Below, piece after piece: positions 24,914 through 31,525 of a stretch of 35,613 bases of DNA. The notes beneath the pieces are model-generated. The model ran no database searches. It was not told where the DNA came from and was given only the letters and a program-made list of their open reading frames with translations. Source of the DNA: Mangrovactinospora gilvigrisea (GTDB lineage: Bacteria > Actinomycetota > Actinomycetes > Streptomycetales > Streptomycetaceae). Every line of letters starts with the position of its first letter. Position 1 is the stretch's first letter. The stretch spans positions 1-35,613 of the forward strand of contig NZ_MLCF01000030.1 in the NCBI RefSeq assembly GCF_001879105.1. The letters run 5' to 3'. A program made the translations under genes and the position numbers.

Positions 24914-26455
24914 ATGACCGACCGGATGGTGCGGCCGGCCGTCACCGAGGTGCGGCTCACCGGCTTCAAGTCGTACCGGAGGGCAGTGCTCCCCCTCGCC
25001 CCCCTCACCGTGCTCTGCGGGCCCTCCGGCGCGGGCAAGTCCAACGCCCTGGACGGCCTGGAGGTGCTCTCCCGGCTCGCGCTGGGCCGCCCGCTCGCCG
25101 AGAGCCTCGACGGCGGCGGCGACGGACCCGCCGCGCGCCCGGTGCGCGGCGGCGCCGCGGGCTGCGCGCCGCTCGACCGGCGCGGCTTCCTGCTGGGCTG
25201 CACCGTCGAGACCCGGCACGGCCCGATCCGGCTGGACGTCGCCGTGGAGGTGCGGCCCGAGCCGCGCATCGTCCGCGAGCGGCTCACCGGGCACGGCCGC
25301 ATCCTGCTGGAGACGCTCCATCCGCACGGCGGCTTCGAGGGCGCCGGCTCGGCGCGCGGCACCCTGCACGGCGCCTGGCACTCGGATGTGCCGGGTGGTC
25401 AGATCCGCGCCCCCTTCGACGACGACCGGCTGCTCACCGCCCAGCTGCCGCTGCGGATCGCGGGCGCCACGGCGGCCGAGCGCCAGGTGTCGATGGCCGC
25501 CGAGGAGGTGCTCGTCGCGCTGCGCGGCGTCTACCCCAGCGAGCCGGTGCCGCAGTTGATGCGCGGGCCGGGGGTGCCGGGCGACACCATGCTGCGCCGC
25601 CACGCCGACAACATCGCGGCCGTGGTGGAGCGGATCCAGCAGGAGTGCCGGTTCCGGCACGGGCGGCTGCTGCGGGCGGTGCAGTCGGTGAGCCCGCTGC
25701 CGGTGCGGGCGCTGCAGGTGCGGCGCGAGCCGGGCCCGGGACGGGCGGGGGAGCGGCTGGTCGCGGGGTTCCGCGAGGCGGTCGCGGGCGGGTCCGGCGT
25801 CGGGTTCGGGTCCGGGTTCGGATCCGGCGCCGGGTCCGGGTCCGGGTCCGGGGACGACGGGCGGCTGGTGCCGCTGGAGTCCGCGTCGGACGGGCTGCTG
25901 CGCTTCCTCGCCTTCGCCTCGGTGCTGCTCACCGGGCCGGGCGTGCTGCAGATGGACCCCGTCGACGTGCCGGACGCCGACCGGCTGCTGACGGTGCTCG
26001 CCGAGGACATGGACGCCGGGATGGCGCGCGGCCAGCAGCTCGCGCTGCTGCGGCTGGCCGCCGAGATGTGCGCGCTGGGGCACGTCCGGGCGGTCGGCGC
26101 GGTGCACGACCCGGGCGCGGCCGCGGACGTGCCGGGCGCCGCGCTGGTGCACTGCCGGCGCGACCCGGAGACGGGCGCGAGCGTGCTGGCCCCGGTGGGC
26201 CGCCAGGCCGGCGGGACGGAACCGGTGCGGCTGGGCACCCTCGGCGCGGTGGCCGGGACGGCGGTCGAGGCGGAGGGCGTGTTGCCGCGGCAGCGGTCGG
26301 TCCGCGAGACGCGGATCGTCACCGGCATGCCGGGCGCCCGCGTTCGCCCGCTCCGCGCCGCCGATCCGGCGGGGGCGGACGGCACGGCGGGGCCGGGCGG
26401 CACGGCGGGGTCGGACGGCGCGGCGGGGCCCGGGAGCGGTAGAAACGGGGCGTGA
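24914..26455 (+). CDS. P-loop ATPase of the RecF/SMC-like AAA group
   Basis: The 513-residue protein starts like an SMC/RecF-type ATPase: VTEVRLTGFKSYRRAVLPLAPLTVLCG, then Walker A GPSGAGKS (36-43) and NALDGLEVLSRLALGRPL. A late SASDGLLRFLAFASVLL fits the signature motif (usually SdGxxR). The next hydrophobic strand, VLQMDPVDVPDADRLL, is where the Walker B IxxxEEPExxLHP should be; the acidic pair is changed to DPVD. This may weaken hydrolysis. A Gly/Ser-rich linker (about 292-312) lies between the two halves, and the last 40 residues are Gly/Ala-rich. It overlaps the MazG-like gene by four bases (GTGA). Relatives include OLD-type and anti-phage ATPases, but no partner nuclease is seen here. 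Confidence 0.75.
   Translation: MTDRMVRPAVTEVRLTGFKSYRRAVLPLAPLTVLCGPSGAGKSNALDGLEVLSRLALGRPLAESLDGGGDGPAARPVRGGAAGCAPLDRRGFLLGCTVETRHGPIRLDVAVEVRPEPRIVRERLTGHGRILLETLHPHGGFEGAGSARGTLHGAWHSDVPGGQIRAPFDDDRLLTAQLPLRIAGATAAERQVSMAAEEVLVALRGVYPSEPVPQLMRGPGVPGDTMLRRHADNIAAVVERIQQECRFRHGRLLRAVQSVSPLPVRALQVRREPGPGRAGERLVAGFREAVAGGSGVGFGSGFGSGAGSGSGSGDDGRLVPLESASDGLLRFLAFASVLLTGPGVLQMDPVDVPDADRLLTVLAEDMDAGMARGQQLALLRLAAEMCALGHVRAVGAVHDPGAAADVPGAALVHCRRDPETGASVLAPVGRQAGGTEPVRLGTLGAVAGTAVEAEGVLPRQRSVRETRIVTGMPGARVRPLRAADPAGADGTAGPGGTAGSDGAAGPGSGRNGA
25788..25855 (+). repeat. Hexamer-type repeat coding a Gly/Ser linker
   Basis: Repeats of GGGTCC and GGGTTC encode a GSGFGSG-type linker inside the ATPase gene. 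Units are multiples of three bases, so gains and losses would keep the frame. Confidence 0.6.
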
Positions 26456-26796
26456 ACGACAACGAGCAGCAGCGGCCCCCGACCGTCCCCGAACTGCAGA
26501 AGCGGCTTGCCGAGTTCGCCGCGGCGCGGGACTGGGGGCCGTACCACACCCCGAAGAACCTGGTCGCGGCGCTGAGCGTGGAGGCGGCCGAACTGCAGGA
26601 GATCTTCCAGTGGCTGACGCCGGAGCAGTCGGCTGCGGTGATGGACGACCCCGAGCGGGCGCACCGGGTGCACGACGAGGTCGCGGACGTGCTGGCGTAT
26701 CTGCTGCAGCTCTGCACGGTGCTGGACGTCGATCCGCTGGAGGCGCTCGCCGCGAAGATCGTCCGCAATGAGGGGCGCTTTCCGAAAGCCCGGTGA
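26452..26796 (+). CDS. MazG-like nucleotide pyrophosphohydrolase, 114 aa
   Basis: This small all-alpha enzyme belongs to the MazG/DCTPP-like group. VAALSVEAAELQEIFQWL holds the ExxxE metal-binding pair, and DEVADVLAYLLQLCTVLDVDP holds the second ExxD pair. The C-terminal VRNEGRFPKAR completes the family signature. Such enzymes hydrolyse non-standard or excess nucleoside triphosphates to monophosphate and pyrophosphate, often preferring dCTP-like substrates. Length (114) fits the single-domain forms. The GTG overlaps the ATPase stop by four bases, so both proteins are made from one transcript. A DnaA-type box follows 17 bases after its stop. Confidence 0.88.
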   Translation: MNDNEQQRPPTVPELQKRLAEFAAARDWGPYHTPKNLVAALSVEAAELQEIFQWLTPEQSAAVMDDPERAHRVHDEVADVLAYLLQLCTVLDVDPLEALAAKIVRNEGRFPKAR

Positions 26797-26812
26797 GCTG
26801 CGGCTTCGAGAG

Positions 26813-26821
26813 TTATCCACA
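26813..26821 (+). promoter_or_regulatory. DnaA-box-like sequence
   Basis: TTATCCACA is a perfect match to the classical bacterial DnaA box, unusual in DNA this GC-rich. It stands alone between the MazG-like gene and the next gene, so it is not an origin; it may be a promoter-linked DnaA site. Confidence 0.4.
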
Positions 26822-26905
26822 GGCGCCGCGGCGGGTTTGCGGCGGGTCCTTCCCGGGGTGACAGCGTAGGGGGCGTCAGAACGAGGGGCGGGTCGCGGGA
26901 GCGGG

Positions 26906-27337
26906 GTGGGCCGGATGGGTGCGGCAGAGGTGCTGTGCGGGGGACGGGCCGAGGCGGAGCGCCGGCTGGCGCTCTGCGGGCGGGCGTTCGCGCTGGTGGA
27001 GGCGATTGGCGAGCGGCTCGGGCGGGAGATGCCGGGGGCGGCGGTGGAGGCGGCGGCGCTCTGCGGGTCGGCGGCGCTGGCGCGGGCCGCGCTGCCGGGG
27101 GCGGAGCCCGGCGCCGAGGCCGATGCCGAGGCGTACGCGGACGTCGAGGCCGAGCTGGACGTGGCCGCCGCGCTCGCCGGCCTCGCCCTGCTGCTCGGCC
27201 GGGTCCGCGCCACCCTCCATGCGCTGGACGACGGCGAGCTGCGGGAGGACACCCTGGCGGCGACGGGGGAGATCAACGACCGGCTGCAGCAGCTGGCCCG
27301 GGCGATCCGGGGGAGGGGCGGCGGCGCGGTGCCGTGA
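26906..27337 (+). CDS. Hypothetical protein, 143 aa
   Basis: The product is Ala/Leu/Arg-rich and all helical: RRLALCGRAFALVEAIGERLG, an acidic middle (EPGAEADAEAYADVEAELD), then a hydrophobic helix AALAGLALLLGRVRATLHAL and a charged end. It has no signal peptide. The helix VEAIGERLG recalls short Streptomyces proteins (DUF6099-like), but I am not confident. GTG at 26906 and ATG at 26915 are both possible starts, each with a purine-rich site upstream. The gene points the same way as the MazG-like gene, 109 bases downstream, and has its own promoter region with a DnaA-type box. Confidence 0.5.
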   Translation: MGRMGAAEVLCGGRAEAERRLALCGRAFALVEAIGERLGREMPGAAVEAAALCGSAALARAALPGAEPGAEADAEAYADVEAELDVAAALAGLALLLGRVRATLHALDDGELREDTLAATGEINDRLQQLARAIRGRGGGAVP

Positions 27338-27378
27338 GGCGCGGGCACGGCGGGGCGGGCGTGGTGGGAGTGCGTGGC

Positions 27379-27414
27379 GGGTGCGCCGGGTGCGCCGGGT
27401 GCGCCGGGTGCACC
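27379..27414 (+). repeat. Four tandem 9-bp units before the LLM gene
   Basis: GGGTGCGCC occurs three times in a row and then once as GGGTGCACC. The open frame here (GAPGAPGAP) is upstream of the likely start, so this is more likely untranslated. Confidence 0.6.
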
Positions 27415-27433
27415 GGCTGCGGGGCCGATGGGC

Positions 27434-27439
27434 CACGAT
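27434..27439 (+). promoter_or_regulatory. -10 box for a leaderless LLM gene transcript
   Basis: CACGAT ends six bases before the ATG at 27446. A GGGGGA tract in the gap could also act as a weak ribosome site. Confidence 0.35.
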
Positions 27440-27445
27440 GGGGGA

Positions 27446-28378
27446 ATGGACCTCGATCTTCGCGTCTTCACCGAGCCCCAGCAGGGCGCCACCTACGACG
27501 AGCTGCTGGCCGTCGCCCGCGCCACCGAGGAGGCGGGCGCCTTCTCGGCGTTCTTCCGCAGCGACCACTACCTGAGGATGGGCGACGTCTCCGGGCTGCC
27601 CGGCCCCACGGACGCCTGGCTCACCCTCGCCGGCCTCGCCCGGGAGACCTCGCGGATCCGGCTCGGCACGCTGATGACCGCCGCCACCTTCCGCTACCCC
27701 GGGCCGCTGGCCATCCAGGTGGCCCAGGTGGACCAGATGTCCGGCGGGCGCGTCGAGTTCGGCCTGGGCTCCGGCTGGTACGCGGAGGAGCACACCGCCT
27801 ACGGCATCCCCTTCCCCAAGGCCAAGTTCGGCCGCCTGGAGGAGCAGCTCGCGGTGATCACCGGCCTGTGGGAGACGCCGGCCGGCAAGACCTTCGACTT
27901 CGAGGGGACGCACTACACCCTCAAGGACTCGCCCGCGCTGCCCAAGCCCGTGCAGCCGAAGATCCCCGTGCTGGTCGGCGGGCACGGCGCCACCCGCACG
28001 CCGGCCCTGGCGGCCCGGTTCGCCGACGAGTTCAACCTGCCCTTCGGCAGCGTCGACGACGCCCGCACCCAGTTCGGCCGGGTCCGCGACGCGGTCGCGG
28101 CGGCGGGCCGGCCCGCCGAGTCGATGCGCTACTCGGCGGCGCTGGTCTCCTGTGTGGGCCGGGACGACGCGGAGGTGGCGCGCCGCGCCGCGGCGATCGG
28201 GCGGGAGCCTGCGGAGCTGCGCGAGAACGGGCTGGCGGGGACGCCGGCGGAGGTGGTCGACACCATCGGCCGCTATGCGGAGGCGGGGGCGACGCGGTTC
28301 TACTTCCAGATCCTCGACATCCACGACCTGGACCACATCGCCCTGATCGCCGACGAGGTGGCGCCGCAGCTGGGCTGA
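27446..28378 (+). CDS. LLM-class flavin- or F420-dependent oxidoreductase
   Basis: The 310-residue product is a luciferase-like (TIM-barrel) oxidoreductase, recognised by LDLRVFTEPQQGATYDELLAVARATEEAGAFSAFF in the first half and SGGRVEFGLGSGWYAEEHTAYG, the LLM signature, in the middle. KIPVLVGGHGATRTPALAARFADEFN follows. Related actinobacterial proteins use F420 and are often annotated as F420-dependent. Its substrate is unknown. The ATG at 27446 starts at the first barrel strand; upstream in-frame codons encode a GAPGAP repeat that I consider untranslated. Confidence 0.9.
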   Translation: MDLDLRVFTEPQQGATYDELLAVARATEEAGAFSAFFRSDHYLRMGDVSGLPGPTDAWLTLAGLARETSRIRLGTLMTAATFRYPGPLAIQVAQVDQMSGGRVEFGLGSGWYAEEHTAYGIPFPKAKFGRLEEQLAVITGLWETPAGKTFDFEGTHYTLKDSPALPKPVQPKIPVLVGGHGATRTPALAARFADEFNLPFGSVDDARTQFGRVRDAVAAAGRPAESMRYSAALVSCVGRDDAEVARRAAAIGREPAELRENGLAGTPAEVVDTIGRYAEAGATRFYFQILDIHDLDHIALIADEVAPQLG

Positions 28379-28464
28379 CGGCGGGTCGGGTCCGCGCCCC
28401 CAGCGTTTCCTCGGACGACGTCGACGCGATGGCGGTGCGTCACCGCGGCGCCGTCCCCGCGGCC

Positions 28465-28470
28465 TAGCGT
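28465..28470 (+). promoter_or_regulatory. -10 box for a leaderless transcript of the four-helix gene
   Basis: TAGCGT ends seven bases before the GTG at 28478, with no ribosome-binding site in the gap. Confidence 0.45.
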
Positions 28471-28477
28471 CGACGCC

Positions 28478-29782
28478 GTGAACGCTCCGCGGAAGGCCGC
28501 GGCGTCGACGGGGGCAACAACGGCGCCGCGCATCCTGCCGAGTCGGACCGTGCCCCCGCGGACCCCGCCCACCCGGCTGTGGGCCCAGGCCGGCATCGCG
28601 CTCCTGCTGCTCGCCGTCCTCGCCGCCCTGACCAGCCTGGCCGCGCTCCGGCTGCGCGCCGACCTCCGGGACCTCACCACCACCGCCCGGACCCGCGCCG
28701 CCGCCGCCTACCAGCTGCACGCCACGCTCGCCGACCTGGACGCCCAGCACACCGCCGGGCTCGTCCCCGGCGGCGGGATCGGCAACCGCCAACTCGCCCT
28801 GACCAGCGCCCGGCTGCTGCGCACCCAGGCCGGTGCGCTCATCGCCGACCTCGCCGAGGACGGCTCCGCGCACGCCCGCGTCGCCGTCCTGCTCGACGTC
28901 CTCTCCCGCTACGACGCCACCACCGCGCGCGCCGACGACGCCGCCGGGCTGGACCACCCGCCGGGCCGGCCGCCGCAGCTCGCGCTGCTCCACACCGAGC
29001 AGTCCGGCGACCTCTTCGACACCGAGGCGCTCCCCCAGGCGGACGCCCTCGCCCGCGCCTACACCGACCGGGCCGCCGATCTCGCGGACCGGGCCGGCAC
29101 CGCCGGGACGGTCCTCGGCGGCGCCACCGCCGGGCTCGGCGCGGCCACCGTCGGCTTCCTGGTCTGGTGGCAGCGCGACCTCGCCCGCCGCTACGGCCGC
29201 CGGTTCAGCCCGGCGCTGCTCGGCGCGACCGTCCTCACCGCCGCGGTCGCGGTCAGCGCCCCGCTCGCCGTGCTCTCCGCCGCCGACGACACCCGCACCG
29301 CCGTCTCCGGCGGGCTGCGCGCCTGGCAGGACGCCGCCGCCGCCCGCGTCTCCGCCGCCCGGGCGGCGTCCGCGCAGGCCTCCTGGCTGGTCGTCGATCC
29401 GTCCCAACGCCCCGCCCTCGCCCAGCAGTTCGCGGCGGACACGCGCCGCATCGCCACCGTCCCGGACGCCGCGGTGCGGCAGCGCCTCGCCGTCCTCACC
29501 GCCGACGACCGCCGGCTGCGCGCCCTCGGCGGCGCCGCCGACAGCGCGCGGGCCGCCGATCTGCTCACCGGGGTGGCCCGCCGCCATCTCGCCTTCGACG
29601 TCTACGACGTCGAGGTCCACCTGGACGCCCGCGCCGCCGCGCGGTCCGCCGCCTTCGACGCCGCCACCGGCGCCGGCCGCGCCGACCTCGCCCCGCATCC
29701 GGCGCTGCCGCTGGCGCTGCTCGGCGCCGCCGCGGTCGGCGCCTGGCTGGGCGTCAGGCCGCGCCTCGCCGAGTACCGCTGA
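28478..29782 (+). CDS. Four-helix membrane protein of unknown function, 434 aa
   Basis: The protein has a Pro/Ala/Thr-rich start (1-33) and helices at about 36-57, 209-231, 244-267 and 408-425. That gives two similar modules, each a membrane helix, an outward helical domain of 140-150 residues and a second helix. This layout resembles the extracellular four-helix sensor domains of chemoreceptors and kinases, but there is no HAMP, kinase or methyl-accepting region. Related Streptomyces proteins are described as hypothetical or beside Ser/Thr kinases, as far as I recall. It is flanked by an LLM enzyme and hen1 and has its own promoter; no partner is evident. Confidence 0.72.
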   Translation: MNAPRKAAASTGATTAPRILPSRTVPPRTPPTRLWAQAGIALLLLAVLAALTSLAALRLRADLRDLTTTARTRAAAAYQLHATLADLDAQHTAGLVPGGGIGNRQLALTSARLLRTQAGALIADLAEDGSAHARVAVLLDVLSRYDATTARADDAAGLDHPPGRPPQLALLHTEQSGDLFDTEALPQADALARAYTDRAADLADRAGTAGTVLGGATAGLGAATVGFLVWWQRDLARRYGRRFSPALLGATVLTAAVAVSAPLAVLSAADDTRTAVSGGLRAWQDAAAARVSAARAASAQASWLVVDPSQRPALAQQFAADTRRIATVPDAAVRQRLAVLTADDRRLRALGGAADSARAADLLTGVARRHLAFDVYDVEVHLDARAAARSAAFDAATGAGRADLAPHPALPLALLGAAAVGAWLGVRPRLAEYR

Positions 29783-29785
29783 CCC

Positions 29786-29829
29786 CGCCGGTGCGCCCCG
29801 GTGGACCCGCCGGCGCGCCCCGGTGAACG
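29786..29829 (+). repeat. Tandem 22-bp duplication after the membrane-protein gene
   Basis: Two adjacent copies (29786-29807, 29808-29829) differ at three positions. They lie in the gap between the membrane-protein gene and hen1. Confidence 0.55.
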
Positions 29830-29917
29830 CGCCGCCGCATCCGCCCCCGGGTTCCGCTCGAGGCGCTTGTGGCAGGACGGTGACGAAAACCAGTACCTGG
29901 GATGACCTGCGGCTCAG

Positions 29918-29923
29918 CATACT
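29918..29923 (+). promoter_or_regulatory. -10 box for a leaderless hen1 transcript
   Basis: CATACT ends six bases before the GTG at 29930, with no ribosome-binding site; the hen1-pnkp operon probably begins translation at its 5' end. Confidence 0.45.
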
Positions 29924-29929
29924 GGCGGG

Positions 29930-31525
29930 GTGTTTCTGACGATCTCGACCAGCGGCGGGCCCGACGCGCCCGCGACCGACCTCGGCTACCTGCTGCACAA
30001 GCACCCCGATCGTGCACAGCGGTTCTCCACCTCCTACGGCGACGCGCATGTCTTCTACCCCGAGGCGGGCGCGGACCGCTGCACGGCGGCGCTGCTGCTG
30101 GAGGTCGACCCGGGCGCCCTGGTCCGCCGAGGTCGCGGCAAGGGCCGCGGCGGCGCGCCCGACGCGACGCTCGCCGAGTACGTCAACGACCGCCCGTACG
30201 CGGCGTCCTCGCTGCTCGCGGTGGCGCTCAAGGCCGTCTTCGCCAGCGCCATGAAGGGCCGCTGCGACGCCCGCCCGGAGCTGGTCGACGCCCCGCTGCC
30301 GCTCACCCTGGCGCTGCCCGCGGTCCCCGCGCGCGGCGGCGCCGAGCTGCTGGCCCGGCTCTTCGCGCCGCTCGGCTGGGAGGTGGCGGCCGAGCCCGTC
30401 GCCCTCGACGAGCGGTTCCCCGAATGGGGCGAGTCGCGCTACCTCGCCGTCCGGCTGACCGGCCGGATGCGGCTGGCCGAGGCGCTGCAGCACCTCTACG
30501 TCCTGCTGCCGGTGCTGGACGGCGCCAAGCACTACTGGGCCGCGCCGGACGAGGTCGACAAGCTGCTCCGCTCCGGCGAGGGCTGGCTGCCCGCGCACCC
30601 GGAGCGGGATCTGATTGTGCGCCGCTACTTCCAGCGCCGCACCTCGCTGGTGCGGGAGGCCGACGAGCGGCTGGAGATGGCCCGTCTCGCCGAGGCCGAC
30701 GACCTCGAACTCGAGGAGCTGGACAACGCGGTCGCCGCGGAGGAGGCGGAGGAGGCTGCGGAAGGGGAGGCCGCCGGAACGTCCGGCGAGGACGCGTCCG
30801 ACGCCGGCGTCCCGGAGGCCGCCCCCGCCGAGCGGCACGTCCCGCTCGCCGAGCAGCGCCGCACCGCGCTGCTCGACGCGCTGCGCGCCTCCGGCGCCCG
30901 CCGCGTCCTCGACCTGGGCTGCGGCCCCGGCCGCCTGATGCAGGACCTGGTGAAGGAGCGTCAGCTGGAGGAGATCGTCGGCGTCGACGTCTCCGTCCGG
31001 GCCCTCGCCATCGCCCGCCGCAAGCTCCGCCTGGACCGCGCCGGTTCGATCTCGGAGCGCCAGGCCGGCCGCATCAAGCTGCTGCAGGGCGCCCTCACCT
31101 ACACCGACGCCCGCCTGGACGGCTATGACGCGGCCGTCCTCCAGGAGGTCATCGAGCACCTCGACGAGCCGCGGCTGCCCGCGCTGGAGCACACCGTCTT
31201 CGGCGCCGCCCGCCCCGGGACCGTCCTGGTCACCACGCCCAACTCCGAGTACAACGTGCGCTGGGAGACGCTCCCGGCCGGGCACGCCCGGCACTCCGAC
31301 CACCGCTTCGAGTGGGACCGCGCGACGTTCCGCGGCTGGGCGGAGAAGGTGGCGTCCCGCTACGGCTACACCGCCGAGTGGCGGCCCATCGGCCCGGACG
31401 ACCCCGAGGTCGGCCCGCCCACCCAGCTGGCCGTCTTCACCAGGAAGCCCGACGCCGACCCGAACCCAAAGCCCGCCGCCGACCCGAACGCGAAGCCCGA
31501 CGCCCCCGAGGAGCACGTCCGATGA
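29930..31525 (+). CDS. hen1: Hen1, 3'-terminal RNA ribose 2'-O-methyltransferase
   Basis: Bacterial Hen1 (531 aa) methylates the 2'-OH at the 3' end of broken RNA before Pnkp joins it, so the repaired site cannot be cut again. The N-terminal domain (about 1-240, starting MFLTIS, with DLGYLLHKHPDRAQ) is that needed for the Pnkp complex and kinase activation. An acidic linker (about 241-300) joins it to the methyltransferase domain with SAM motif DLGCGPG (328-334) and the Mn2+ site Glu406, Glu409, His410 and probably His455 or His458. A Pro/Asp/Lys-rich tail (about 505-531) is an addition, unstructured. The GTG start fits the family and a CATACT box. It overlaps pnkp by four bases. Confidence 0.95.
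   Translation: MFLTISTSGGPDAPATDLGYLLHKHPDRAQRFSTSYGDAHVFYPEAGADRCTAALLLEVDPGALVRRGRGKGRGGAPDATLAEYVNDRPYAASSLLAVALKAVFASAMKGRCDARPELVDAPLPLTLALPAVPARGGAELLARLFAPLGWEVAAEPVALDERFPEWGESRYLAVRLTGRMRLAEALQHLYVLLPVLDGAKHYWAAPDEVDKLLRSGEGWLPAHPERDLIVRRYFQRRTSLVREADERLEMARLAEADDLELEELDNAVAAEEAEEAAEGEAAGTSGEDASDAGVPEAAPAERHVPLAEQRRTALLDALRASGARRVLDLGCGPGRLMQDLVKERQLEEIVGVDVSVRALAIARRKLRLDRAGSISERQAGRIKLLQGALTYTDARLDGYDAAVLQEVIEHLDEPRLPALEHTVFGAARPGTVLVTTPNSEYNVRWETLPAGHARHSDHRFEWDRATFRGWAEKVASRYGYTAEWRPIGPDDPEVGPPTQLAVFTRKPDADPNPKPAADPNAKPDAPEEHVR

Noticed and set aside
26797..26905. An origin of replication around the DnaA box
   Set aside because: There is a single box, no AT-rich unwinding region, and no dnaA or dnaN gene nearby.
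26876..31516. A 1546-residue open frame on the minus strand
   Set aside because: It runs antisense across LLM, membrane-protein and hen1 genes that have clear families, and its composition is the His/Arg/Gly-rich type seen in antisense of GC-rich genes.
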